Source: Bacteroidia bacterium
GTDB lineage: Bacteria > Bacteroidota > Ignavibacteria > SZUA-365
Assembly (NCBI GenBank): GCA_027493955.1
Contig: JAOSJT010000001.1
Location: 697,131-761,130 of the forward strand
DNA: 64,000 nt
Direction of reading: 5' to 3'
Below are positions 45,381 to 54,108 of this stretch, piece by piece; within the stretch, counting starts at the first letter, position 1; the number at the start of each line of letters is the position of its first letter. The position numbers were made by a program, and so were the translations under genes. Below the pieces are notes generated by a model. It saw only the letters and a program-made list of their open reading frames with translations. It did not search any database and was not told the origin of the DNA.

Positions 45381-46904
45381 ATGTCTTCGGTCTATAATCA
45401 CTTTTTCGACATCATGGAGGACCTCGGCTTCTTCGAGCATATCTACGAAGAGTTGCCGGAGGATTTTACCGCGGTGTTCGAAATAGCGAGAATTCTGGAG
45501 GATGAGCACAGTCCTCTCACCGAAGCATTGCGGCCGGTGCTGACACTGCGGACACCGGGAGGGAAGCGTAGCGAGGAAAGCGAAGCGGAGCAGCTGCAGG
45601 TGTTCATCACCGACGAAGAGGAATACGAAGCCGGTCTTATCCGCACGCCGCAACATCTGCCGCGCATCTACAATCACCAATGGCTGTTGCCGGAACAGGT
45701 GTTCTATCACCGCCTCGCAAAAAAGGAACTCTGGGTGCCGTATGCCCGCGAACCGCGGTACTACGCGGTGGATCCCGATGCGGACGATTACCGGCCCGAC
45801 GGTCGCAAGCAGAAACTGTATCTCCTCCTCGACACGTCGAGTTCCATGGCCATGCGTAACCGCATCAATCTCGCAAAGGCCGTGGTGTACCATTTTCTCA
45901 AGCACAACATGAAGGAGCTGGGGTATATTCACTTCCGCACCTTCGACACAAAAATCGGCGAGCTGCACGAAGCACGGGACAGTGCCGGTTTCCGGGCGCT
46001 GATCAGTTACGTCATGCGTCTCCACGCGCTGGGCAACGGGACGGCCATGGCGCGTGCCATAACCCAGGCCGTGCGCGATATCAACGAATTGCCGCAACTG
46101 TCGGGCACGGAAATCCTGATTATCACCGACGGTGCCTGCGCGCTCAACGAAGCGGAAATCCGATCCATGCTCGGTGAACGCATCGTCATCAACACCATCA
46201 AAATCGGCAGAACGCAGCTCTACGCCTCGCGCAGCTATATCCATGACCGCCTCTTCGAAGACGACACCGAGCAGCACCGCATTCTCGACCGACTGCAAAA
46301 ACGCCAGTCCGAGCTGCGCTATCAGCTCGAACACGCGCAGAGTGTGCAACTCAGACGTCGCTACGAAGAGTCGCTGCAAGCGCTTCAGACCGAACTGGAC
46401 CGACAGGTCAATGCCATGACCGAAGAAATCACCGTCGGCTACGGGCACGAACTCGAACGGCTGTCGGAATTCTACATCTCTCTCGACGACATGGACCTGC
46501 CCGGTCTGTTCACCTTCCGTCAGGAGCAATTGGATGACGTCCGTGCGCTCTTCGCGGAAATAACAGCCGAACTCGACCTGCACTGCTCCCTCGAACAGCT
46601 GCGCAAACTCGCGCTGCTCATGGATCACCTGAACCTGCTCATCAAGAACACGAGCGATCCGGACCTGAAGAAACAGTTCGAGGAGTTGCAGGAAGAAGTG
46701 AGCCGTCGGCTCACCGGCTGCATCGAAGCCCAGATAGAAAAAAGCGGGGGAGGGGTGTTCCGCGCACTCAGCGCCGCCGATCGCCATGATCTCGAATTCC
46801 TCATTTCGTCGGCCTCGGGGTTGCACCTCGGCCTCTGGCGTGCCTTTATCTGGAAGCTTCTGGGGAGACTGAGAAAGATCGTCGGCGCAGGGAAAAACAC
46901 CTGA
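45381..46904 (+). CDS. VWA-domain protein, partner of MoxR ATPase
   Basis: 507 residues, cytoplasmic. An acidic N-terminal ~140 residues are followed by a von Willebrand factor A domain (~143-265) with an intact MIDAS: 'LLLDTSSSMAMRN' (Asp151), Thr in 'LGNGTAMARAI', and Asp in 'LIITDGACALNE'. After this comes a long charged coiled coil (~285-360) and a helical C-terminus. The layout resembles CoxE/ViaA-like partners of MoxR/RavA ATPases. No Shine-Dalgarno is visible; AATCGTA repeats take its place. Confidence 0.85.
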   Translation: MSSVYNHFFDIMEDLGFFEHIYEELPEDFTAVFEIARILEDEHSPLTEALRPVLTLRTPGGKRSEESEAEQLQVFITDEEEYEAGLIRTPQHLPRIYNHQWLLPEQVFYHRLAKKELWVPYAREPRYYAVDPDADDYRPDGRKQKLYLLLDTSSSMAMRNRINLAKAVVYHFLKHNMKELGYIHFRTFDTKIGELHEARDSAGFRALISYVMRLHALGNGTAMARAITQAVRDINELPQLSGTEILIITDGACALNEAEIRSMLGERIVINTIKIGRTQLYASRSYIHDRLFEDDTEQHRILDRLQKRQSELRYQLEHAQSVQLRRRYEESLQALQTELDRQVNAMTEEITVGYGHELERLSEFYISLDDMDLPGLFTFRQEQLDDVRALFAEITAELDLHCSLEQLRKLALLMDHLNLLIKNTSDPDLKKQFEELQEEVSRRLTGCIEAQIEKSGGGVFRALSAADRHDLEFLISSASGLHLGLWRAFIWKLLGRLRKIVGAGKNT

Positions 46905-47035
46905 TCCGCCCGCGCCGGGACCTGCGCGCACGCGGCACCTCGCCCGGACGCTCTCGCTGTCGCGTCCGCGTTTGAGCCTGCGCTCCCTTTTTCGTACCTT
47001 ACATGACTGTCCGTTTTCTGAAATTACACGCTTGT

Positions 47036-47851
47036 ATGCAATCACTACGTATCCTTTTCATCGGTGACATTGTCGGGACCCCCGGCATGAATGCCGTTCG
47101 TCTTTTCCTTCCGTCGCTCGTGCAAAAGCATGCGGTGCAATTCGTCATCGCAAACGGGGAGAATGCGATGGATGGTAAAAGCATCAGCGAGCAGCAGTAC
47201 AAGGATCTCAGGGAACTCGGTGTGCATGTCGTCACATCCGGAAATCACATCTGGGAAAAGTGGCATATACAGAAGCTCCTGGGAGGTGAGCCCAATCTGC
47301 TGCGCCCGCTGAACTATCCCCGCGAGAATGTCGGTCGCGGATTCTGTATCGTGGATCTCGGGACCGCCGGCTCCGTCGCTGTCCTGAATCTGCAGGGCCG
47401 CACGTTCATGAACGATATAGATTGTCCTTTCAAAACCGCCGATTGGGCGGTGGAGAAATTGCGGGAGCAGACGAAAATCATCATCGTCGATATGCATGCC
47501 GAAGCCACGGCAGAGAAAATCGCCATGGGCTGGCATCTCGACGGACGCGTCAGCGCCGTGCTCGGAACCCATACGCACATTCAGACTGCCGACGCACGCA
47601 TTTTGCCCCAGGGAACGGCGTATCTCACTGATGTCGGCATGACCGGCCCGTACGATTCCGTCGTCGGTATGCGCAAGGACATCGCCCTCCGCCGCTTCAT
47701 CCGTCAAACGCCGCACAAATTCGAAATGGCGGCGGACGACGTGCACCTCTCGGCGGTACTTCTCGATATAGACGCCCTCACGGGCAAAGCACATTCCATC
47801 ACTCCGATGACACTCCCGGAATTCCAACGCAATGCAAACGAAGATCATTGA
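47036..47851 (+). CDS. YmdB-type metallophosphoesterase (TIGR00282 family)
   Basis: 271 residues from the ATG at 47036. Motifs of the YmdB family are all present: 'ILFIGDIVGTPG' (Asp), 'VIANGENAMDGKS' (Glu/Asn), 'VVTSGNHIWEK' (Asn-His), 'IIVDMHAEATAEK' (His), and 'VLGTHTHIQTADARI' (His pair). In Bacillus the homologue hydrolyses 2',3'-cyclic nucleotides and affects biofilm behaviour; here the substrate is inferred. Its end overlaps folD by 20 bp. The 131 bp before it contain no gene. Confidence 0.93.
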   Translation: MQSLRILFIGDIVGTPGMNAVRLFLPSLVQKHAVQFVIANGENAMDGKSISEQQYKDLRELGVHVVTSGNHIWEKWHIQKLLGGEPNLLRPLNYPRENVGRGFCIVDLGTAGSVAVLNLQGRTFMNDIDCPFKTADWAVEKLREQTKIIIVDMHAEATAEKIAMGWHLDGRVSAVLGTHTHIQTADARILPQGTAYLTDVGMTGPYDSVVGMRKDIALRRFIRQTPHKFEMAADDVHLSAVLLDIDALTGKAHSITPMTLPEFQRNANEDH

Positions 47852-48719
47852 CGGATCGGCCATCGCAGCGGCCATCAAGGACGAAGTACGGCAGGACACC
47901 GCGCTGTTGCGGGAAAAATGGGACATCGCGCCCGGTCTGGCGTTTCTGCTGGTTGGCGACAATGCCGCCTCGCGTTCCTATGTCGCTTCAAAGGAAAAAG
48001 CCTGCGATTATTGCGGCTTCCATTCCTCCACCGTGCAGCTGCCGGGCGACGCAACACAACAGCAGGTGCTTGCACAAATCGATACCTGGAACATCGATCC
48101 CGATATTCACGGCATACTCGTACAGCTCCCGCTTCCCGATCATATCGACGAAAACAAAGTGATTGAAGCCGTTGTACCGCGCAAGGACGTGGACGGCTTT
48201 CATCCCGTCAACGTCGGGAAACTCTCCATAGGGCAGGAGTGCTTCGCGCCGTGCACGCCCGCCGGTATTCAGGAGTTGCTTGTCCGTAGCAATATCCCCA
48301 CCGCGGGGAAACATGTCGTGGTTGTGGGGCGGAGCAACATCGTCGGTAAACCCATCGCGGCCATGCTGCTGCAGAAGTCCGCGACGGCAAACGCCGTGGT
48401 GACCGTTGCGCACGCGGCGGCGGGGGACCTCAGCCGCTATACGCGCGATGCGGACATCCTCATCGTGGCGACAGGGCGGGTGAATACCGTAACGGCGGAC
48501 ATGGTGCGCGAAGGCGTCGTGGTGATCGATGTCGGTATCAACCGCGTGGAAGATGCGGGCGCACCGAAAGGGTATCGTATCACGGGCGATGTGGATTTCG
48601 AGGGCGTCGCTCCCAAGGCATCAGCCATCACGCCTGTCCCGGGCGGCGTCGGTCCCATGACCATCGCCATGCTCATGCGCAACACCTTACAAGCCGCGCA
48701 ACGCGCCGCGCGGCAATAG
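47832..48719 (+). CDS. folD: Methylene-THF dehydrogenase / methenyl-THF cyclohydrolase
   Basis: 295 residues, normal for FolD, the bifunctional cytoplasmic enzyme that interconverts 5,10-methylene-, 5,10-methenyl- and 10-formyl-THF. Motifs: catalytic Lys region 'SYVASKEKACDYCG', 'HGILVQLPLPDHID', 'PRKDVDGFHPVNVG' and NADP-binding 'VVGRSNIVGKPIAAM', C-terminal 'TPVPGGVGPMTIAML'. The start overlaps the end of the ymdB-like gene. Confidence 0.97.
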   Translation: MQTKIIDGSAIAAAIKDEVRQDTALLREKWDIAPGLAFLLVGDNAASRSYVASKEKACDYCGFHSSTVQLPGDATQQQVLAQIDTWNIDPDIHGILVQLPLPDHIDENKVIEAVVPRKDVDGFHPVNVGKLSIGQECFAPCTPAGIQELLVRSNIPTAGKHVVVVGRSNIVGKPIAAMLLQKSATANAVVTVAHAAAGDLSRYTRDADILIVATGRVNTVTADMVREGVVVIDVGINRVEDAGAPKGYRITGDVDFEGVAPKASAITPVPGGVGPMTIAMLMRNTLQAAQRAARQ

Positions 48720-48763
48720 TGGCTCTCACGCACATTCGCAACACCAAGGTATAGAGGTTCATC

Positions 48764-49873
48764 ATGATCATCGGAATTCTCAAGGAACGCTTCGTCAACG
48801 AGCAGCGTGTTGCCCTTTCACCATTCGGCGTGGAATCCCTTGTCGCTTCCGGAGCGCAGGTCGTCGTCGAACACGATGCGGGAGCCGAGGCACGCTTCAG
48901 TGACGAACAGTACATCAACGCCGGCGCAGTGATCGCGTACTCCGCGGAAGAAACCGCCGGACGCGCCGACATTCTGCTCAAAGTTATGCCGCCCGAGGAA
49001 ACCGAGTACGATCTCCTCCGGCCTGAGCAGGTGCTTATGTCCTTCCAATTGCTCGGCATGGGAAAAAAGAAATATGTAGAGCATTTGCTCCAGAATCAGG
49101 TGACCGCGGTCGCCTATGAGCTGCTGAAGGCGCATGATGGCAGCTTTCCGATCATGCGGCTCATGAGCGAGATTTCCGGACAGGTGGCGGCCCAGGTGGC
49201 GTCGCGTTTTCTGCGCAGCGACCACGGCGGCCGTGGCGTGCTGCTTGGCGGACTCGCCGGGGTGGCCCCCGCAGCTGTGGTCATTATCGGCGCGGGCGCT
49301 TCGGGTATGTCCGCGGCACAGGCCATGCTCGGCCTCGGCGCGCAGGTCATCCTTCTGGACAACAATCTCGACAGACTGCGGCTTGCCGACCAGTACTTCA
49401 ACAAGCATATCACGACCGTCATGGCGTCGCCGGAAAATCTGCGGCGCGGATGTAAAATCGCCGATGTGCTCGTGGGCGCGATTTCCATTGCCGACGAAGG
49501 CGGACATCACCTCATAACCGAGGATATGGTCAAAACCATGAAGCCCGGAGCGGTCATTCTGGACATTTCCATCAATCAGGGTGGTTGCGTCGAAACCAGC
49601 CGTCCGACCACCATTACCGATCCCATATTCTTCAAGCATGGTGTCATCCATTATGCCGTGCCGAATATGCCGTCGGTCGTCGCGCGTACGTCAACCTACG
49701 CGCTCACGAACGCGCTGCTGCCGTATCTTCAGACCCTGCTCAACGGCTTCGATCCCAAGGCCAAGTACGATCCCTGTGTGCGCTGCGGTGTGATTACCCA
49801 CGCCGGTAAAGGAACGCATGCGACGCTTCAAGACATTTACGGACTCGATGTCGAGCCCTACGAATGCTGCTGA
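48764..49873 (+). CDS. ald: Alanine dehydrogenase
   Basis: 369 residues. It interconverts L-alanine and pyruvate + ammonia with NAD(H). 'MIIGILKERFVNEQRVALSP' gives the N-terminal substrate-domain start with the conserved KE..N..RVAL pattern, 'LLKVMPPEETEYDLL' the next block, and 'VVIIGAGASGMSAAQAM' the Rossmann NAD site. The C-terminal 'CVRCGVITHAGKGTH' is unusual next to the commonest Ald sequences, so a related alanine/ornithine-type dehydrogenase of the same family remains possible. GAGG lies before the ATG. The CoA-transferase gene follows 38 bp later. Confidence 0.88.
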   Translation: MIIGILKERFVNEQRVALSPFGVESLVASGAQVVVEHDAGAEARFSDEQYINAGAVIAYSAEETAGRADILLKVMPPEETEYDLLRPEQVLMSFQLLGMGKKKYVEHLLQNQVTAVAYELLKAHDGSFPIMRLMSEISGQVAAQVASRFLRSDHGGRGVLLGGLAGVAPAAVVIIGAGASGMSAAQAMLGLGAQVILLDNNLDRLRLADQYFNKHITTVMASPENLRRGCKIADVLVGAISIADEGGHHLITEDMVKTMKPGAVILDISINQGGCVETSRPTTITDPIFFKHGVIHYAVPNMPSVVARTSTYALTNALLPYLQTLLNGFDPKAKYDPCVRCGVITHAGKGTHATLQDIYGLDVEPYECC

Positions 49874-49911
49874 TTGCATTCTTATAGAACAGACTGCCGA
49901 GGAACACTTTT

Positions 49912-51225
49912 ATGCAATGGACCACCAGCTATCGCAACAAGCTGAAAACGGCTGAAGAAGCCGTACAAATCATCAAATCCGGTGACGATGTGTACATTCA
50001 TCCGGGCTGCGCCGTACCGGAAACCCTCATCCGCGCCATGGTCGGCAGGGGCAAGGACCTCACCGATGTGACCGTGCACCACATCCTCACCATAGGCGAA
50101 GCCGGGTACGTCTCCGACGACATGCAGGGACACTTCCGCCATAACGCGCTGTTCATCGGGCATAATGTGCGCGAAGCAGTGAATTCGGGCAAAGCCGACG
50201 CCACCCACATCTACCTGCATCAGGTCGCCGAGCTTTTCTACAAGAAAATCATCCCCATCGATGTGGCGCTGATTCATGTGTCTCCTCCCGACGAGCACGG
50301 CTTCTGTTCTTTCGGCGTTGGAGTGGAAATGACCAAGCCGGCTTGCGAGATGGCCAAGGTCATCATCGCGCAGGTCAATCCGAACATGCCCCGCGTGCTC
50401 GGCGACTGCTTCATTCACATCAACAAGTTGGCCCATATCGTCGAGGTGGACGTACCGATCAAGGAAATGCCGCAGGTGGGGGATATCACCGATCCCGAAG
50501 AACTCGAGGTGTACAAACTGCTCGGCGGCCATGTCGCCGAACTGATCGAAGACGAATCCACCCTGCAGATGGGCATCGGCGCGATTCCGGATGCAGTGCT
50601 CGGTTATCTCGAAAACAAACGCGACCTCGGTATTCACACGGAGATGTTTTCCGACGGCGTGATCAAGCTCGTCGAGATGGGTGTGATCAACAACGAGAAG
50701 AAAACACTGCACAAAGGAAAAATGGTCGCCTCCTTCGTGCTCGGAACCAAACTCATCTACGACTTCATCGACAACAATCCGGTGGTAGAATTCCATCCCA
50801 GCCACTACGTGAACGATCCCTTCATCGTGGCGCAGAATCGGAAAATGGTCGCCATCAATTCCGCGCTGCAGGTGGATCTCACCGGACAGGTGTGCGCCGA
50901 TTCCATCGGTCCCCGCCTGTACAGCGGCTTCGGTGGTCAGGTGGACTTCATACGCGGCGCCTCGCGGTCGCAGGGCGGGAAACCCATAATCGCTTTGCCG
51001 GCTACGGCAAGGAACGGCGAATTGAGCCGCATCGTACCGCATCTCATTCCGGGAGCGGGTGTCACCACCAACAGGGCCGATGTGCATTATGTGGTCACCG
51101 AATACGGTATCGCGTCGCTGTTCGGAAAGACGGTGCGTCAGCGCGTGAACGAACTGATTCACATCGCGCATCCCAAATTCCGCGATGAACTCCGCGCGTA
51201 TGCCCGTAAGGTGAACTATATCTGA
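49912..51225 (+). CDS. Acetyl-CoA hydrolase/transferase-family CoA-transferase
   Basis: 437 residues, class of 4-hydroxybutyrate/acetate/succinate CoA-transferases. The catalytic Glu that forms the CoA thioester is in 'GIHTEMFSDGVIKL'; 'LQMGIGAIPDAVLGYL' is the glycine-rich CoA-binding loop, and 'FGGQVDFIRGASRSQGGK' is the family signature. It transfers CoA between acetyl-CoA and a carboxylic acid, and the physiological acid is not readable. GAGG precedes the ATG. It lies after the alanine dehydrogenase gene and could act in fermentative carbon flow; a probable terminator follows. Confidence 0.88.
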   Translation: MQWTTSYRNKLKTAEEAVQIIKSGDDVYIHPGCAVPETLIRAMVGRGKDLTDVTVHHILTIGEAGYVSDDMQGHFRHNALFIGHNVREAVNSGKADATHIYLHQVAELFYKKIIPIDVALIHVSPPDEHGFCSFGVGVEMTKPACEMAKVIIAQVNPNMPRVLGDCFIHINKLAHIVEVDVPIKEMPQVGDITDPEELEVYKLLGGHVAELIEDESTLQMGIGAIPDAVLGYLENKRDLGIHTEMFSDGVIKLVEMGVINNEKKTLHKGKMVASFVLGTKLIYDFIDNNPVVEFHPSHYVNDPFIVAQNRKMVAINSALQVDLTGQVCADSIGPRLYSGFGGQVDFIRGASRSQGGKPIIALPATARNGELSRIVPHLIPGAGVTTNRADVHYVVTEYGIASLFGKTVRQRVNELIHIAHPKFRDELRAYARKVNYI

Positions 51226-51349
51226 CGACGCAGGCTTGCGCCGCCTGCCGGCGACGGGAAGTGTGTTCAACAGCACGGCGGCGTATTTCGCCCGGACCAT
51301 CGGTCCGATGCGCAGGACCCGCCGTCAGGCACGACGTCATTTCGCAGAG

Positions 51350-51391
51350 CGCCGGGACTCGAAGGGGTTCCGGCGTTTGCTGTTGTTTTTT
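51350..51391 (+). terminator. Probable rho-independent terminator
   Basis: CGCCGG / CCGGCG stem (51350-51355 and 51370-51375, 14-nt loop) followed by a T-rich tract to 51391. A second perfect hairpin TCGGCGA / TCGCCGA follows at 51391-51407. They lie between the CoA-transferase gene and the next barrel gene, where a transcript end is expected. Confidence 0.45.
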
Positions 51392-51442
51392 CGGCGATTT
51401 TCGCCGATACTAACACTTTGTGTTCATACTGAAGGGGCAAAA

Positions 51443-52240
51443 ATGAAGCACTCTCTCACAGACAATGCACGAAGTGCATGGAACGGCATGCTGTTCGCCG
51501 TCGTGTTCCTGTTGTTCGCACCTGCTGCACAAGCCCAGTTCTCCTTCGGGAGTGCGCCGCCGCCCGACGTGCTGCATCCCGCACCGTCACAATGGTGGAT
51601 AGGCCCGCAGATCGGCGTGAATCTCAATACACATGAGGGAGAGTATTTCACGGACTTCTGCGAATGCGCTTTCAAGGACGGCAGCGGAACCGGACTTACC
51701 GCAGGCGTTGAAATCGGACACATGCTCGCTCCCTGGCTCGGCGTGGCTCTGAAACTGGTGTACAACGACCTGCAGGCGCAGTACGAGTATCCGATTCGGC
51801 TGCCTACCACGACCGAAGACGATGAAATTATTGATGTCAATTACATGCGTGAGCTGGATGTCCGTCTCGGGTATATCCTGCTTCATCCCGTCGTGCAGAT
51901 CCAGCCTTTGCCCTTCATCTACCTCTTCGCCGGTCCGGCTATCGGCATTCGCACCACCGCGAAACACGACTATACGCTGCGCATCAATGATCCCGGAGTG
52001 GAGTTCCTCTACACAGGTCTCGATGAGCATCTCGTGAAAGAAGACAGCGGCGAAATTCCAAATGCCGAGTCGTTCCGCGCCGATGTCCGCGCGGGTCTGG
52101 GTTTGAACCTCGGCATCGGGCGCGGGCTGCGTCTCGCGCCGGAGGTATCGTATGGCATTCCTCTCACGACCATCGCGGATGACGACGACTGGAAGGCCGC
52201 AGCCATTCACATCACAGCCGTTTTAAAAATTGATCTGTAA
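51443..52240 (+). CDS. Exported outer-membrane beta-barrel protein
   Basis: 265 residues from the ATG at 51443 (GAAGGGG upstream); signal peptide 'GMLFAVVFLLFAPAAQAQ'. The mature protein is of OmpA/OmpW-like beta-barrel character: 'WWIGPQIGVNLNTHEGEYF', 'GLTAGVEIGHMLAPWLGVALKLVY', 'PFIYLFAGPAIGIRT', 'GLGLNLGIGRGLRLAPEVSYG'. It is 7 bp before the PorE-like lipoprotein gene, so both are likely one operon and perhaps one complex. Confidence 0.8.
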   Translation: MKHSLTDNARSAWNGMLFAVVFLLFAPAAQAQFSFGSAPPPDVLHPAPSQWWIGPQIGVNLNTHEGEYFTDFCECAFKDGSGTGLTAGVEIGHMLAPWLGVALKLVYNDLQAQYEYPIRLPTTTEDDEIIDVNYMRELDVRLGYILLHPVVQIQPLPFIYLFAGPAIGIRTTAKHDYTLRINDPGVEFLYTGLDEHLVKEDSGEIPNAESFRADVRAGLGLNLGIGRGLRLAPEVSYGIPLTTIADDDDWKAAAIHITAVLKIDL

Positions 52241-52247
52241 TAAACTC

Positions 52248-53831
52248 ATGAATATCCGATACAGTATCCCGCGTCTCGTTCCCCTCATCTTCGTTGCCGC
52301 GCTGTTCAGCGCCTGCGGAAGTATCGACCCCGCATCGGTGATGAATCACGAGAAAGTCGCAGCCGAAAACCTGGGGGAAGATGTCAACTCCGCGTTCGAC
52401 GACTACGGGATGGTGCTTTTCCGCAACCGTCTCATTTTTACCAGTAAACGCCCGACGGCCGAAGGCTATATCCAGGGCGACGATCTGTGGTTTTCCGATC
52501 GCGAGGGAAAGAGCTGGTCCCACGCGCTGAATTACGGCGGAACCATCAATTCCGTCAACGACGAAGGATCGCTCTACATCGCGCCGGACGGTGAGTATGT
52601 GTACTACGTGCAATGCGAGACGGAAGACGGGCTCGGTGATTGCGACATCTACATGGCGCGCATGGATTACAACGGGAAATGGCAGGATATTCGCAACCTC
52701 GGCGAGAACGTCAACACCAAATACTGGGATTCGCAGCCGTATCTTTCGCCCGACGGCGAGTACCTCTACTTCGCCTCGGACAGAACAGGTGGCTACGGAG
52801 GTACGGACATCTGGCGCAGCAAGCGCTTGCGCAATGGGAAATGGGGAAAGGCGCAGAACCTCGGGCCGCAAATCAACACCGGCGGCGATGAGAAATCACC
52901 GACACTGGCTCCCAACGGCATAGACCTTTTCTTCTCCAGCAACGGACACAACGGCCTCGGCGGAATGGATCTCTTCCGCTCCATTCTCGGCAAAGACGAC
53001 AAATGGTCGCCGCCGGTCAACATCGGGCAGCCGTTCAATTGCCGGAACGACGACATGTTCTTCCGGCTTTCCCCGATGGAGGATACCGTGTTCATCGCCT
53101 CGTCGAGAAGCGGCGGTCTCGGTGCGCTGGATGTATGGGCGGTATGGCCGAATCCTTTCAAGGATACCGCGCGCTACGAGTACTGGGTCCGTGGTGTGGT
53201 GTTTGACACCGTCACCACCATGGGCCTCACGGGCTCGTCGCTGCACGTCAGACCGGAGCAGGGAGCGCCATTCACCGTGCGACCGGACAGGAACGGCCGC
53301 TATCAGTTCAAAACCAAACTCGGGGCCTCCTATGAGGCCACCGCATCGGCCGAAGGATACGAAAACCTGACGCTGCGTTTCTCCGTACCGAAATCGCTGT
53401 ACTACAACGAATACCGCCGCAGCTTCGGTCTCGGGAAACCACAGGGGGCAGAGCAGCAACGCCCGGACGATACGCCATCGCGGGATCTTACCATCACGTA
53501 CTTTGATTTCGATAAAGCCGAAGTCACCTCCGAGTACAAAATGCAGCTTCAGGAATTCTTCGTCGCCACGATCAAGCCGCTGATAGATCAGCGGGTCGAG
53601 TTCAGCGTTCAACTCGACGCGCACACCGACGACAGAGGCACGGAGGATTACAACATTGCGCTTTCGCGAAGGCGGGGAGCGGCCGTGAGTGCTGTTCTCA
53701 AGTCCAGCGGCGTACCCCTGGACGCCATTCGCATCAATGCCTACGGCAAAAGCCGTCCCGTGAATCAGAACGAATCGGACGAAGCCCGATCCCTCAACCG
53801 TCGCGTCGAGCTTCGCATCGAACGCCTGTAG
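52248..53831 (+). CDS. PorE-like lipoprotein: PD40 propeller + CRD + OmpA_C
   Basis: 527 residues from the ATG at 52248. Lipoprotein signal with lipobox 'LFSACG' (Cys23). Residues ~60-300 are a beta-propeller of PD40/TolB type with repeats such as 'DSQPYLSPDGEYLYFASDRTGG' cut to 'YLSPDGEYLYFASDRTGG', and 'PTLAPNGIDLFFSSNG'. A small carboxypeptidase-regulatory-like domain follows (~310-390), then a C-terminal OmpA domain ('ITYFDFDKAEVT', 'LDAHTDDRGTEDYNIALSRRR', 'LNRRVELRIE') that binds peptidoglycan. This order, lacking only a TPR part, is that of PorE, which ties the T9SS machine to the cell wall in Bacteroidota. It also resembles a TolB-Pal fusion. Confidence 0.85.
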   Translation: MNIRYSIPRLVPLIFVAALFSACGSIDPASVMNHEKVAAENLGEDVNSAFDDYGMVLFRNRLIFTSKRPTAEGYIQGDDLWFSDREGKSWSHALNYGGTINSVNDEGSLYIAPDGEYVYYVQCETEDGLGDCDIYMARMDYNGKWQDIRNLGENVNTKYWDSQPYLSPDGEYLYFASDRTGGYGGTDIWRSKRLRNGKWGKAQNLGPQINTGGDEKSPTLAPNGIDLFFSSNGHNGLGGMDLFRSILGKDDKWSPPVNIGQPFNCRNDDMFFRLSPMEDTVFIASSRSGGLGALDVWAVWPNPFKDTARYEYWVRGVVFDTVTTMGLTGSSLHVRPEQGAPFTVRPDRNGRYQFKTKLGASYEATASAEGYENLTLRFSVPKSLYYNEYRRSFGLGKPQGAEQQRPDDTPSRDLTITYFDFDKAEVTSEYKMQLQEFFVATIKPLIDQRVEFSVQLDAHTDDRGTEDYNIALSRRRGAAVSAVLKSSGVPLDAIRINAYGKSRPVNQNESDEARSLNRRVELRIERL

Positions 53832-53904
53832 AGATGTCGCATGCAACGTCTCAATACTTCCGTTGCATGCACCAACTCTCGACGGACGTTGCATGCAACG
53901 TCTC
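53831..53904. repeat. TTGCATGCAA palindromes in three partial copies
   Basis: Centred on GCATGCAA/TTGCATGC: GATGTCGCATGCAACGTC (53834-53851), CCGTTGCATGCACC, and GGACGTTGCATGCAACGTCT (53884-53903), the last nearly a perfect 20-bp palindrome. The first begins at the end of the stop codon of the OmpA-domain gene. These look like a dispersed palindromic repeat rather than a terminator. The remainder of 53832-54108 shows no gene. Confidence 0.75.
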
Positions 53905-54108
53905 TCCATGATGGCCGATGATGGGCGGGTAGGGCAACGATTTTGCTCTTTACTTCGTTGCCGGACATCGCTACATTACGGGCATCCCGGAACGCTCCCG
54001 TCCGCATGCGTAACTTTCATTTTTCTGGCCACGTAACATCGCAGTGCTGTCGGGTGTCATTCCTTTTTGTTCCCGGCGGATACTTTCAGCATACACACGG
54101 CGGGCGCC

